Assembly (NCBI RefSeq): GCF_002968335.2
Contig: NZ_CP134398.1
Location: 2,418,001 to 2,482,000 of the forward strand
Source of the DNA: Mycobacterium sp. ITM-2016-00316
GTDB lineage: Bacteria; Actinomycetota; Actinomycetes; Mycobacteriales; Mycobacteriaceae
DNA: 64,000 bases
Direction of reading: 5' to 3'
Shown here: piece after piece, positions 36,739 through 45,587 of the stretch
How positions within the stretch are numbered: position 1 is the stretch's first letter
Layout of the letters: the number at the start of each line of letters is the position of its first letter
Translations under genes and position numbers: made by a program
Notes under the pieces: model-generated
What the model was told of the DNA's origin: nothing
The model's database searches: none
Seen by the model: the letters and a program-made list of their open reading frames with translations, nothing else

Positions 36739-38049
36739 ATGACCGAACACCGCAACAGACTGTTGAGTCGCGGCTCGTGGCCGGAAACCCGCAGGGTCTC
36801 GGAGATCCTGCGTAAGGAGACCGTCGGCGGCATCATTCTTCTGATCGCCGCCGCCGCCGCGATCGTCTGGGCCAACTCGCCTTGGGCGGAAAGCTATTTC
36901 GCGCTGCGAGATCTGGAAGTCGGCGGCGAGCCCTTCGGCCTGCACCTGAGCCTCAGCCTCGGCGCCTGGGCGGCCGACGGGTTGCTCGCCATCTTCTTCT
37001 TCGTCGTCGGCCTGGAACTCAAACGCGAGTTCGTCGCCGGTGATCTGCGGGACCCCGGCCGGGCCGCAATGCCCATCGCCGCCGCGGTCGGTGGCATGGT
37101 GGTGCCCGCGCTGATCTTCGTCGCGGTCGCTGCGCAGGGGGGAGAAGGCGCGCTCAAGGGGTGGGCCATCCCGACGGCGACCGATATCGCGTTCGCGGTG
37201 GCCGTGCTGGCCGTCATTTCCACCCACCTGCCCTCGGCGCTGCGGATGTTCCTGCTGACGTTGGCGGTGGTCGACGATCTGCTGGCCATCACCGTGATCG
37301 CCGTCTTCTATACCGACAGCCTCAACATCGCGGCCCTGGGGCTCTCGCTGGTTCCGCTGGCCATCTTCGCGGTCTGCGTCCAGCGCGGCGTTCAGGCCTG
37401 GTGGATTCTGATCCCGCTGTCCATCGCGACGTGGGTGCTGATGCACGAGTCCGGCGTGCACGCCACCGTCGCCGGTGTGCTGCTCGGGTTCATGGTCCCG
37501 GTGCACCGGGCCGCGACACGCCGCGGCGTCGAGACCGATTCCGGCATGGCCGAATACTTCGAGCACCGCTCGCGACCCATCTCGGCGGGCATCGCCATCC
37601 CGGTGTTCGCGTTCTTCGCGGCCGGGGTGAGTCTGGGCGGATTCAGCGGCCTGGCCAGAGCCCTCACCGACCCCATCACGCTGGGCATCGTGCTCGGCCT
37701 GGTGCTCGGCAAACCCATCGGCATCTTCCTGACCACCTGGACACTGTCCAAGGTCACCAGAGCCGAGCTGGATTCCTCGCTGCGCTGGGTGGACGTGCTG
37801 GGGGTGTCGATGCTCGCCGGCATCGGATTCACGGTGTCCTTGCTGATCGGTGACCTCGCCTACGGGCTCGGTTCGGAACGTGACGAATTTGTGAAAGTCG
37901 GCGTGCTGGTCGGCTCCCTGCTTGCGGCGTTGCTCGCCTCGGTGCTCCTGGCCACCCGAAACGCCACATATCGGCGTATCGAGCAGGAGGAGACCATGGA
38001 CACCGACCACGATGGAGTGCCCGACATCTACCAGCCTCGACAGGACTGA
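36739..38049 (+). CDS. nhaA: NhaA Na+/H+ antiporter
   Basis: 436-residue inner-membrane antiporter that extrudes Na+ in exchange for protons. Helix marks: [46 protein letters not shown], and the ion-binding Asp pair in [12 protein letters not shown]; the C-terminal half has [10 protein letters not shown] and [15 protein letters not shown]. After the last helix the tail carries [11 protein letters not shown], a DxDxDGxxD loop like EF-hand or thrombospondin type 3 calcium sites, which is not usual for NhaA. AGGGAG precedes the ATG. Confidence 0.95.
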   Translation: MTEHRNRLLSRGSWPETRRVSEILRKETVGGIILLIAAAAAIVWANSPWAESYFALRDLEVGGEPFGLHLSLSLGAWAADGLLAIFFFVVGLELKREFVAGDLRDPGRAAMPIAAAVGGMVVPALIFVAVAAQGGEGALKGWAIPTATDIAFAVAVLAVISTHLPSALRMFLLTLAVVDDLLAITVIAVFYTDSLNIAALGLSLVPLAIFAVCVQRGVQAWWILIPLSIATWVLMHESGVHATVAGVLLGFMVPVHRAATRRGVETDSGMAEYFEHRSRPISAGIAIPVFAFFAAGVSLGGFSGLARALTDPITLGIVLGLVLGKPIGIFLTTWTLSKVTRAELDSSLRWVDVLGVSMLAGIGFTVSLLIGDLAYGLGSERDEFVKVGVLVGSLLAALLASVLLATRNATYRRIEQEETMDTDHDGVPDIYQPRQD

Positions 38050-38076
38050 TGGGTGTTGCGTGGCTAAACTGGCGGG

Positions 38077-39999
38077 ATGCTTAAACAGATCCGCGGTCCC
38101 GCCGATCTGCAGCACCTGTCCCAGTCACAGCTCGTCGAGCTGGCCGGTGAAATCCGTGAATTCCTGATTCACAAGGTCGCTGCAACCGGTGGGCATCTGG
38201 GCCCGAACCTCGGCGTCGTCGAGTTGACGCTGGCGCTGCACCGGGTCTTCGATTCGCCGCACGATCCGATCATCTTCGACACCGGACACCAGTCCTATGT
38301 GCACAAGATCCTGACCGGACGCGCCGACGACTTCGACCAGCTGCGGATGAAGGACGGATTGTCGGGCTACCCGGCGCGCGCCGAGAGCGAGCACGACTGG
38401 GTCGAGTCCAGCCACGCCAGCACGGCACTGTCCTACGCCGACGGTCTGGCCAAGGCCTTCGAACTGTCCGGGCACCGCAACCGGCATGTCGTCGCCGTCG
38501 TCGGTGACGGCGCGCTGACCGGCGGTATGTGCTGGGAAGCGCTCAACAACATCGCCGCAGCAAAGCGGCCGGTGGTCATCGTCGTCAACGACAACGGCCG
38601 CAGCTATGCGCCCACCATCGGCGGGCTGGCCGATCACCTCGCGGCCCTGCAGCTGCAACCCGGCTACGAGAAGCTCCTGGAGAAGGGCCGCGACGTGGTT
38701 CGCGGTGTGCCCGTCATCGGGGAGATCTGCTATCAGTGCATGCACAGCGTGAAGGCGGGCCTGAAGGACGCGCTGCAGCCGCAGGCCATGTTCACCGATC
38801 TGGGCCTGAAGTACGTCGGTCCCATCGACGGCCATGATGAGCACGCCGTCGAAGCGGCCCTGCGGCACGCCCGTGGCTTCAACGCACCGGTCATCGTGCA
38901 TGTCGTCACACGCAAGGGGATGGGCTACGCGCCCGCCGAGGCCGATGAAGCCGAACAGATGCACGCCTGCGGCATCATCGATCCGATCACCGGCCAGGCG
39001 ACCGCCGTGTCCGCCCCGGGCTGGACCGGCACCTTTTCCGACGAGCTGATCAAGATCGCCAAGCGTCGCCGCGACATCGTCGCGATCACCGCGGCGATGG
39101 CCGGCCCGACCGGCCTGGCCGCCTTCGGCCAGCTGTACCCGGACCGCCTCTTCGACGTCGGTATCGCCGAGCAGCACGCGATGACCTCGGCCGCCGGACT
39201 GGCCATGGGTGGCATGCACCCGGTGGTGGCCATCTATTCGACGTTCCTCAACCGCGCCTTCGACCAGATGATGATGGACGTTGCGCTGCACAAGCTTCCG
39301 GTGACGATCGTGCTGGACCGCGCGGGTGTCACCGGCCCCGATGGCGCCAGCCACCACGGTGTCTGGGACCTCTCGATCCTGGGCATCGTGCCCGGGATGC
39401 GGGTCGCCGCACCCCGTGACTCCGCCTGCCTGCGTGAGGAACTCGGCGAGGCACTCGAGGTCAAGGACGGCCCGACGGCCATCCGGTTCCCGAGGGGTTC
39501 CGTCGGTGAAGACATCCCGGCGCTGGAGCGGCGCGACGGGGTCGACATCTTGGCCAAGCCGAGCGCCGGGTCCTCCGACGACGTGCTGCTGATCGCCGTC
39601 GGATCGTTCGCCCGGATGGGCCTGGCGGTCGCGCAGCGTCTGCAGCAGCACGGCATCGGTGTGACCGTCGTCGATCCGCGCTGGGTACTTCCGGTGCCCG
39701 AGGCGCTGCACGCGCTGGCCTCGGCGCACAAGCTCGTCGTGACCCTGGAGGACAACGGCGTGCACGGTGGCATCGGGTCCTCGGTGTCCGCCGCACTGCG
39801 GGCCGTCGAAATCGATGTGCCATGCCGCGATGTCGGTGTGCCACAGGAATTCCAGACGCATGGCTCGCGCAGTGAGGTGCTCACCGACATCGGGCTGACC
39901 GATCAGCACATCGCACGTCAGATCACCGGTTGGGTTGCGGCGCTGAACAATTCCGGACTCGACGCCGACGCAGACATGTCGGTGCGGAGGTCCGAGTAG
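38077..39999 (+). CDS. dxs: 1-deoxy-D-xylulose-5-phosphate synthase
   Basis: First enzyme of the MEP isoprenoid pathway, condensing pyruvate and glyceraldehyde-3-phosphate with thiamine diphosphate. 640 residues: [16 protein letters not shown], ThDP motif [16 protein letters not shown], pyrimidine-binding Glu in [15 protein letters not shown], and C-terminal transketolase domain ([18 protein letters not shown]). ATG six bases after TAAACT (38065-38070), so probably leaderless. Convergent with the PsiE-like gene. Confidence 0.98.
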   Translation: MLKQIRGPADLQHLSQSQLVELAGEIREFLIHKVAATGGHLGPNLGVVELTLALHRVFDSPHDPIIFDTGHQSYVHKILTGRADDFDQLRMKDGLSGYPARAESEHDWVESSHASTALSYADGLAKAFELSGHRNRHVVAVVGDGALTGGMCWEALNNIAAAKRPVVIVVNDNGRSYAPTIGGLADHLAALQLQPGYEKLLEKGRDVVRGVPVIGEICYQCMHSVKAGLKDALQPQAMFTDLGLKYVGPIDGHDEHAVEAALRHARGFNAPVIVHVVTRKGMGYAPAEADEAEQMHACGIIDPITGQATAVSAPGWTGTFSDELIKIAKRRRDIVAITAAMAGPTGLAAFGQLYPDRLFDVGIAEQHAMTSAAGLAMGGMHPVVAIYSTFLNRAFDQMMMDVALHKLPVTIVLDRAGVTGPDGASHHGVWDLSILGIVPGMRVAAPRDSACLREELGEALEVKDGPTAIRFPRGSVGEDIPALERRDGVDILAKPSAGSSDDVLLIAVGSFARMGLAVAQRLQQHGIGVTVVDPRWVLPVPEALHALASAHKLVVTLEDNGVHGGIGSSVSAALRAVEIDVPCRDVGVPQEFQTHGSRSEVLTDIGLTDQHIARQITGWVAALNNSGLDADADMSVRRSE

Positions 40000-40020
40000 G
40001 CGACTCCGGTCTCAGTTGCC

Positions 40021-40506
40021 CTAGCCTTCAGGCGGAGCCGCCAGGCTGCGCTGCCTCAGCACCCACGCTGCCACCGCCAGTACCAGTACCAGTCCGCCGA
40101 GCACCCCGGTCTGGACGATGGTCCTGGCGAACTCCGGACCCTGGCCCACGAGCTTGGCCGCTTCCACCGACTGCACCACAATCTCCTTGATGCAGGCCAG
40201 GATTCCGACGATCAAAAACGGCTCGACGGCGATCTCGTGGGACCGCAGGCTGGTCCGCACGGCGTAGAGCAATTCGACGAAGATGAAGACCAGGAGCACG
40301 CCGTCCAGAAGTTCCAGCATGACGTTGGTGGTGGGCTTGTCCAGTAACGAGAACATGGTTCTGACCTGGGCCACCAGCAGGGCCGCCGCCCCGGCTACCA
40401 GGATGACCGCGATGGCCCAGTACACGGCGTCCTCGGCGATGCTAAGGACGCGGTCGGCGAACCGCTGGCGGTCTTTCTCGTCGTGCGTTTCTGCCTTTTC
40501 GGCCAC
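40021..40506 (-). CDS. PsiE-like membrane protein
   Basis: 161 residues with four transmembrane helices (about 28-50, 66-84, 93-112 and 130-150) and the PsiE-type pattern of a charged first loop and EPFLIVGILACIKEIVV. E. coli PsiE is induced by phosphate starvation; the function is unknown. Located 12 bases after rnd on the same strand, so it may be the last gene of the DUF3000-rnd unit. Confidence 0.82.
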   Translation of the reverse strand: MAEKAETHDEKDRQRFADRVLSIAEDAVYWAIAVILVAGAAALLVAQVRTMFSLLDKPTTNVMLELLDGVLLVFIFVELLYAVRTSLRSHEIAVEPFLIVGILACIKEIVVQSVEAAKLVGQGPEFARTIVQTGVLGGLVLVLAVAAWVLRQRSLAAPPEG

Positions 40507-40518
40507 GTTGGGCGTCCT

Positions 40519-41787
40519 TCAGCTCGCAGGTGGTGGGGCGTTCCCGCTCGTCAATGCTGCGGCCAGCACCGGCACCGTCAGTTCGCGCTGCCACGGCCGT
40601 GCCTTGGCCTGCACCAGGAACTCCTCGACGGCCGCCGCGATGTCCTCGACGGGCTGCCAGTCCCAGCACAGTCGCCGGACGGTGTCGGGTGTCAGCAGAT
40701 TCTCGGTGGGAACCGAAACCCGCTGTGAGAGTTCGGACAAACCGCTGCGGGCGGCCTCCAGCCGTTCGGCGGCCTCCGGTTTGCGCCGGGCCCAGCGGGC
40801 CGGCGGGGGCGGGCCGGTGAGTGGTTCGGAACCCGTCGGCGGGTTGGGGTCCTGGCGGGCCCTGGCCAGGGCGTCCAGCCAGACCTGCGCGCTGCGCCGT
40901 TGCCGGCTGCCACCGAAAACCGGTAGGGCGACGATCTTTTCGACCGTGTCGGGATCCACGGTGGCGGCGTTGACGATCGCCGCGTCGGGCAGGATCCGGC
41001 CGGGTGCGATATCGCGGCGCTGCGCGATCTGATCACGGGCGGTCCACAATTCGCGCACCGCGGCCAGCGCCCGGGGATCGCGCACCTTGTGGATGCCCGA
41101 GGTGCGGCGCCACCTGTCACGCCGGGTGACGGTGGGTTCAGCGGTGCGTAGGAACTCGAATTCTTGTGCGGCCCAATCGGATTTACCCTGCTCGTCGAGC
41201 GCGGCCGCGACCGCGGCCCGCAACTCCAGCAGCACCTCCACGTCGAGTGCGGCGTAGTTGAGCCAGTCCGCGGGCAACGGGCGCTTGGACCAGTCGGCGG
41301 CGCCGTGACCCTTGACCAGGCCCAAGCCCAGCAGGCGACGCACCATCTCGGCGAGGTTCACCCGCTCGAATCCGGCCAGCCGGGCCCCCAATTCGGTGTC
41401 ATACAGGCTTGGCGGGGTCATCCCGAGTTCGGCCAGGCACGGCAGGTCCTGGTCGGCGGCGTGCAGCACCCACTCGTCGGTCGCCAGTACCTTCGCCAGC
41501 GGTGCCATCACCTGCAGCGGATCGCCGCCGTGGTTCACCGGATCGATCAGCACCGTGCCCGCGCCGGCCCGGCGGATCTGCACCAGGTAGGCACGGTTGG
41601 AGTAGCGGAAACCCGAGGCGCGCTCGGCGTCTATCGCGAACGGGCCGGTGCCGCCGGCCAGCAGTTCGGCCGCCCGCGCGATATCGCTGGGATAGCTGGC
41701 GAGCGGCGGCACGCCGTCGGCGGGGGCCAGCAGGGGAGTCGCTTCCGGTTCGGGTGTGTCCCCGGATTCTTCTTCGGGCTCGGTCAT
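40519..41787 (-). CDS. rnd: Ribonuclease D-like exonuclease (Rv2681-like)
   Basis: 3'-5' exoribonuclease of 422 residues for tRNA and stable RNA trimming. DEDDy active site: FAIDAERASG (motif I, with AE in place of the common TE), Asp in LHAADQDLPCLAEL, and YAALDVEVLLEL (motif III, Tyr and Asp). An HRDC domain follows (about 220-300), with a basic C-terminus. Its ATG overlaps the DUF3000 stop (ATGA), giving translational coupling. Confidence 0.92.
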   Translation of the reverse strand: MTEPEEESGDTPEPEATPLLAPADGVPPLASYPSDIARAAELLAGGTGPFAIDAERASGFRYSNRAYLVQIRRAGAGTVLIDPVNHGGDPLQVMAPLAKVLATDEWVLHAADQDLPCLAELGMTPPSLYDTELGARLAGFERVNLAEMVRRLLGLGLVKGHGAADWSKRPLPADWLNYAALDVEVLLELRAAVAAALDEQGKSDWAAQEFEFLRTAEPTVTRRDRWRRTSGIHKVRDPRALAAVRELWTARDQIAQRRDIAPGRILPDAAIVNAATVDPDTVEKIVALPVFGGSRQRRSAQVWLDALARARQDPNPPTGSEPLTGPPPPARWARRKPEAAERLEAARSGLSELSQRVSVPTENLLTPDTVRRLCWDWQPVEDIAAAVEEFLVQAKARPWQRELTVPVLAAALTSGNAPPPAS

Positions 41788-42389
41788 CAGGCGCGGGTGC
41801 GGGATCCCAAGCTGGTCACTCCGGCAGGCGGCAGACCGGCCGCGTGCTCGAGGACCTCGCAGAAAGCCTGCACGTGCGGACCCAGCTCGAGGTTGGTGGC
41901 CGTCCAGGAAGCGCGGAGCTCGAGTTGATGGGCGCGCGGTGGGCCGGAGATGTCGCCGTACCGCACCGACGTGGTCGCGGTGACCGTGCCGCCCAGGGCG
42001 GTGACGGCCTCGCCGTGTTCGGCCAGCGCGTCCACCAGCCAGCTCCAGGCGACTTCCGGCAAAAGCGGGTCGACGGCCTCGGTGGAGTCCAGGTCGGCCT
42101 GGATGTAGGCGACCAGGCGCATGGTGCCGTCCCAGGCCTCGGCGCCTTCGGGGTCGTGCAGCAGGATCAGCCGCCCGAAGGCATCGCCCTCGGAGCGTTC
42201 CGGCACGACCGGGGCATCGGGATGGCGCACTTCAGCGCCCAGCGCATAGCTGTAGGGGGCCAGGCGTTGCGGCGGTCGGATCGGTCCCAGCTCGATTTCC
42301 GGCCGAACGGTGGCCGCATTCATGGCCGCAACCGCAGTGCGGAACTGAGCCGGTTCGGCGGACGTCACAGTGTGGGACGCTAGACCCAT
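41787..42389 (-). CDS. DUF3000 protein (Rv2680-like)
   Basis: 200-residue soluble actinobacterial protein, function unknown. Typical segments: FRTAVAAMNAATVRPEIELG, RLAPYSYALGAEV, WDGTMRLVAYIQADLD and RASWTATNLELGPHVQAF. Always paired with the RNase D-like gene, to which it is coupled by a one-base overlap. Divergent from hemE across 58 bases. Confidence 0.88.
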   Translation of the reverse strand: MGLASHTVTSAEPAQFRTAVAAMNAATVRPEIELGPIRPPQRLAPYSYALGAEVRHPDAPVVPERSEGDAFGRLILLHDPEGAEAWDGTMRLVAYIQADLDSTEAVDPLLPEVAWSWLVDALAEHGEAVTALGGTVTATTSVRYGDISGPPRAHQLELRASWTATNLELGPHVQAFCEVLEHAAGLPPAGVTSLGSRTRA

Positions 42390-42447
42390 CTCGTCTCACC
42401 CGTGCGCAGGCGCGCCGATCGCCGGCCACATGGCACCATAGGGCTCG

Positions 42448-43497
42448 ATGAACACCCGCCGTGACCTGCCAGAGTCGCCCTATCTCGCCGCTGCCGCCGG
42501 CCGCACCCCGAGCCACACCCCGGTGTGGTTCATGCGCCAGGCCGGACGCTCGCTGCCCGAGTACCGCGCCCTGCGCGCCAACCACAAGATGCTGGATGCC
42601 TGCTTCGACCCCGAGTTGGTCTGCGAGATCACCCTGCAGCCGGTACGCAGGCACGGCGTGGATGCGGCGATCCTGTTCTCCGACATCGTGGTGCCGCTCA
42701 AGGCCGCCGGTGTCGCGCTGGACATCGTGCCCGACGTCGGGCCGGTCATCGAGCACCCGATCCGCTCCCTTTCAGATGTCGGCACCCTCAAGCCGCTGGA
42801 GCGCTCCCAGGTGGCGCCGGTGAGCGACGCGGTATCGCTGCTGGTCGCTGCGCTGGGTGAGGTGCCGCTGATCGGATTCGCCGGGGCGCCGTTCACGCTG
42901 GCGTCCTACCTCGTGGAGGGTGGCCCCAGCCGCAACCACGAGAAGACCAAGGCGATGATGTTCGGCGAGCCGGATACTTGGCACGCGCTGATGACCTCGC
43001 TGACCGACCTGACCATCGAGTTCCTGTCGGCTCAACTGGATGCCGGCGTCGACGCCATCCAGTTGTTCGATTCGTGGGCCGGCACGCTCTCGCTGGCCGA
43101 CTACCGCAGTCACGTGTTGCCGCACAGCTCAAGGATTTTCGCGGCACTGGCGGCCCGCGGTGTGCCGATGACGCATTTCGGGGTCGGCACCGCAGAGCTG
43201 CTCGGAGCGATGGGTGAGGCCGGGGCCACGGTGGTGGGTGTGGACTGGCGGACATCGCTGGAAGCCGCGGCCGGCAGGGTCCGGCCCGGTACGGCGCTGC
43301 AGGGCAACCTGGATCCGGTGGTGTTGCTGGCCGGCTGGCCGGTCGTCGAGCGTGCCGCCCGGGCAGTCGTCGAGGACGGCCGCGCGGCCATGGCCGCCGG
43401 CGCGTCCGGTCATGTCTTCAACCTCGGTCACGGTGTGCTGCCGCCCACCGACCCCGGGGTGGTGACCGAGCTCGTATCCCTGGTGCATTCATTGTGA
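42448..43497 (+). CDS. hemE: Uroporphyrinogen decarboxylase
   Basis: Converts uroporphyrinogen III to coproporphyrinogen III. 349 residues with the N-terminal signature [16 protein letters not shown], the [14 protein letters not shown] strand carrying the catalytic Asp, [17 protein letters not shown] and [13 protein letters not shown]. First gene of hemE-hemY-hemQ, with GTGA overlap to the next gene. Together they encode the late steps of the coproporphyrin-dependent heme route. Confidence 0.97.
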   Translation: MNTRRDLPESPYLAAAAGRTPSHTPVWFMRQAGRSLPEYRALRANHKMLDACFDPELVCEITLQPVRRHGVDAAILFSDIVVPLKAAGVALDIVPDVGPVIEHPIRSLSDVGTLKPLERSQVAPVSDAVSLLVAALGEVPLIGFAGAPFTLASYLVEGGPSRNHEKTKAMMFGEPDTWHALMTSLTDLTIEFLSAQLDAGVDAIQLFDSWAGTLSLADYRSHVLPHSSRIFAALAARGVPMTHFGVGTAELLGAMGEAGATVVGVDWRTSLEAAAGRVRPGTALQGNLDPVVLLAGWPVVERAARAVVEDGRAAMAAGASGHVFNLGHGVLPPTDPGVVTELVSLVHSL

Positions 43498-44849
43498 GAT
43501 CCACGTACTGCGTTGTCGGAGGCGGCATTTCGGGCCTCACCGCGGCCTACCGGCTGCGGGTCGCGGCCGGTCCGGATGCCTCGATAACGTTGTTCGACCC
43601 GGCCGACCGCCTCGGTGGGGTGCTGCGCACCGAGCAGGTCGGCGGGATGTCGATGGATGTCGGGGCCGAGGCGTTCATCACCCGCCGCCCCGAGGTGATC
43701 GCCCTGCTGGCCGAGCTGGGACTGTCCGGCCGACAGGTCGCCAGCGCCGGCGCGCGGCCGTTGATCTACAGCCAGGGCCGGCTGCATCCGCTGCCGGCGG
43801 GCACCCTGCAGGGGATCCCGGCGCAGGCCGAGTCGGTGGCCGGGCTTGTCGACGCCGCCACCGTGGCCCAGATCGCCGACGAACCCCGCCGCGCCTTCAG
43901 TTGGCGCTCCGGCGCGGACCCGTCGGTCGGCGAGCTGGTCGGTGACCGGTTCGGCGCGCAGGTGGTCACCCGGTCGGTGGAGCCGCTGCTGACCGGTGTG
44001 TACGCCGGGTCGGCCGCCACCATCGGGGTGCGTTCGGCGTTGCCGACGCTGGCCGCCGCGCTGGACCGTGGCGCGCGCAGTCTCACCGAGGCGGTCCGCA
44101 ATGCGCTGCCGCCCCCGCAACCCGGCCCGGTGTTCGGCGCCTTGGACGGCGGTTACCGGGTCCTGATCGACGAACTGGCCCGCCGGGCCGACCTGCGCTG
44201 GGCGCACGTCGGGATCGCCCGGATGGAGCGCGCCGCGCACGGCTGGGAGCTGATCGACGATGAGGGCGGGCACTGGTCCGCCGACGCGGTGGTGCTCGCG
44301 GTGCCCGCGCCGCGCCTGGTCCGCCTGGTCGAACACATCGCCCCGCGCAGCGCGGCGGCCGCCCGCCGCATCGGGGTGGCCTCGACCGCGCTGGTGGCGC
44401 TCGCACTGCCGGGCGGCACCCCGTTGCCCGACCAGTCCGGGGTGCTCGTTGCCACCGGAGAACAGTTGCACACCAAGGCGATCACCCTCACGTCGCGCAA
44501 ATGGGGCCGCCGCGGCAACGTGGAACTGGTCCGGCTGTCCTACGGACGGTTCGGGGACACGTTGGCGCGCAGCGTCGGCGATGACGAGCTGCTGAACTGG
44601 TCGCTGGAGGATCTGCAAAACGTGTTCTCCATCGCCGCCGACCCGGTGGACTACCGGGTGCAGCGCTGGATCGACGCGATGCCCCAGTACGGGCCCGGCC
44701 ATGCGGATCTGGTGGCCGAGGTGCGGGCCGGTCTGCCGCCGAACCTGGCCGTCGCCGGTGGCTATCTGGACGGTATCGGGGTGCCCGCATGTGTGGGCTC
44801 TGCCACCAGGGCGGCCGCGAAACTGGTGGCCTTCGGCGTGGCACGATAG
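43494..44849 (+). CDS. hemY: HemY/CgoX, coproporphyrinogen III oxidase (FAD)
   Basis: FAD oxidase of 451 residues that, in Gram-positive bacteria, oxidises coproporphyrinogen III to coproporphyrin III. N-terminal FAD motif [29 protein letters not shown], and C-terminal FAD contact [18 protein letters not shown]. No transmembrane helix. Named hemY or hemG in mycobacterial annotations. GTG overlaps the hemE stop; hemQ starts four bases after its stop. Confidence 0.94.
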   Translation: MRSTYCVVGGGISGLTAAYRLRVAAGPDASITLFDPADRLGGVLRTEQVGGMSMDVGAEAFITRRPEVIALLAELGLSGRQVASAGARPLIYSQGRLHPLPAGTLQGIPAQAESVAGLVDAATVAQIADEPRRAFSWRSGADPSVGELVGDRFGAQVVTRSVEPLLTGVYAGSAATIGVRSALPTLAAALDRGARSLTEAVRNALPPPQPGPVFGALDGGYRVLIDELARRADLRWAHVGIARMERAAHGWELIDDEGGHWSADAVVLAVPAPRLVRLVEHIAPRSAAAARRIGVASTALVALALPGGTPLPDQSGVLVATGEQLHTKAITLTSRKWGRRGNVELVRLSYGRFGDTLARSVGDDELLNWSLEDLQNVFSIAADPVDYRVQRWIDAMPQYGPGHADLVAEVRAGLPPNLAVAGGYLDGIGVPACVGSATRAAAKLVAFGVAR

Positions 44850-44853
44850 GCCC

Positions 44854-45546
44854 ATGGCCAAGCTCGATTACGACAAGCTCAACTCGATGACCCGGTACAT
44901 GATGATCTCGGTCTTCGCCGTCCAGCCGGAGGCGCTCGACCAGGATCGTTCGTCCGTGATCGATGAGACCGCGACGTTCCTCAAGCAGCAGGAGGACAAC
45001 GGCGTCGTCGTCCGCGGCCTGTATGACGTCACCGGTTTCCGGGCCGACGCCGACTTCATGATCTGGACGCACGCCGAGCGGGTCGAAGACCTGCAGGCCA
45101 CCTACTCGGCGTTTCGCCGGACCACTCTCGGGGTGGCCAGCGACCCGGTGTGGAGTGTGGTGGCGCTGCACCGCCCCGCCGAGTTCAACAAGAGCCACGT
45201 CCCGGCCTTCGTCGCCGGTGAGGATCCGGGTGACTACATCTGCGTCTACCCGTTCGTGCGGTCACTGGACTGGTACCTGTTGCCCGACGACGAGCGCCGC
45301 AAGATGCTCGTCGATCACGGTATGGCGGGCCGCGAGTACCCGGATGTGCGGGCCAACACCGTGCCGGCCTTCGCGCTCGGCGATTACGAGTGGATCCTGG
45401 CCTTCGAGGGCCCCGATCTGGGCCGCATCGTCGAACTGATGTGGAAGCTCCGCTACACCGAGGCGCGCCGCCACGTGCGCGAGGAGACGCCGTTCTTCAC
45501 CGGCCCGCGAGTGAGCGTCGAACAGTTGTTGATGAAGCTGCCGTAA
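44854..45546 (+). CDS. hemQ: HemQ/ChdC coproheme decarboxylase
   Basis: Peroxide-dependent enzyme that converts coproheme to heme b; member of the chlorite dismutase fold. 230 residues (M. tuberculosis Rv2676c has 231). Conserved [19 protein letters not shown], the catalytic-Tyr segment [13 protein letters not shown] and the heme-ligand region [15 protein letters not shown]. The chlorite-dismutating Arg is absent from the expected position, as in HemQ proteins. It completes the heme operon; a ferrochelatase gene is not in the window. Confidence 0.95.
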   Translation: MAKLDYDKLNSMTRYMMISVFAVQPEALDQDRSSVIDETATFLKQQEDNGVVVRGLYDVTGFRADADFMIWTHAERVEDLQATYSAFRRTTLGVASDPVWSVVALHRPAEFNKSHVPAFVAGEDPGDYICVYPFVRSLDWYLLPDDERRKMLVDHGMAGREYPDVRANTVPAFALGDYEWILAFEGPDLGRIVELMWKLRYTEARRHVREETPFFTGPRVSVEQLLMKLP

Positions 45547-45587
45547 ATTTGGGGCCCGGTGTCGAATTAGTTTGCTAGCGTCTGAGG

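Noticed and set aside
42439..42447. Leaderless promoter for hemE
   Set aside because: TAGGGC is too close to the ATG and ends in C; spacing does not fit the pattern seen elsewhere.
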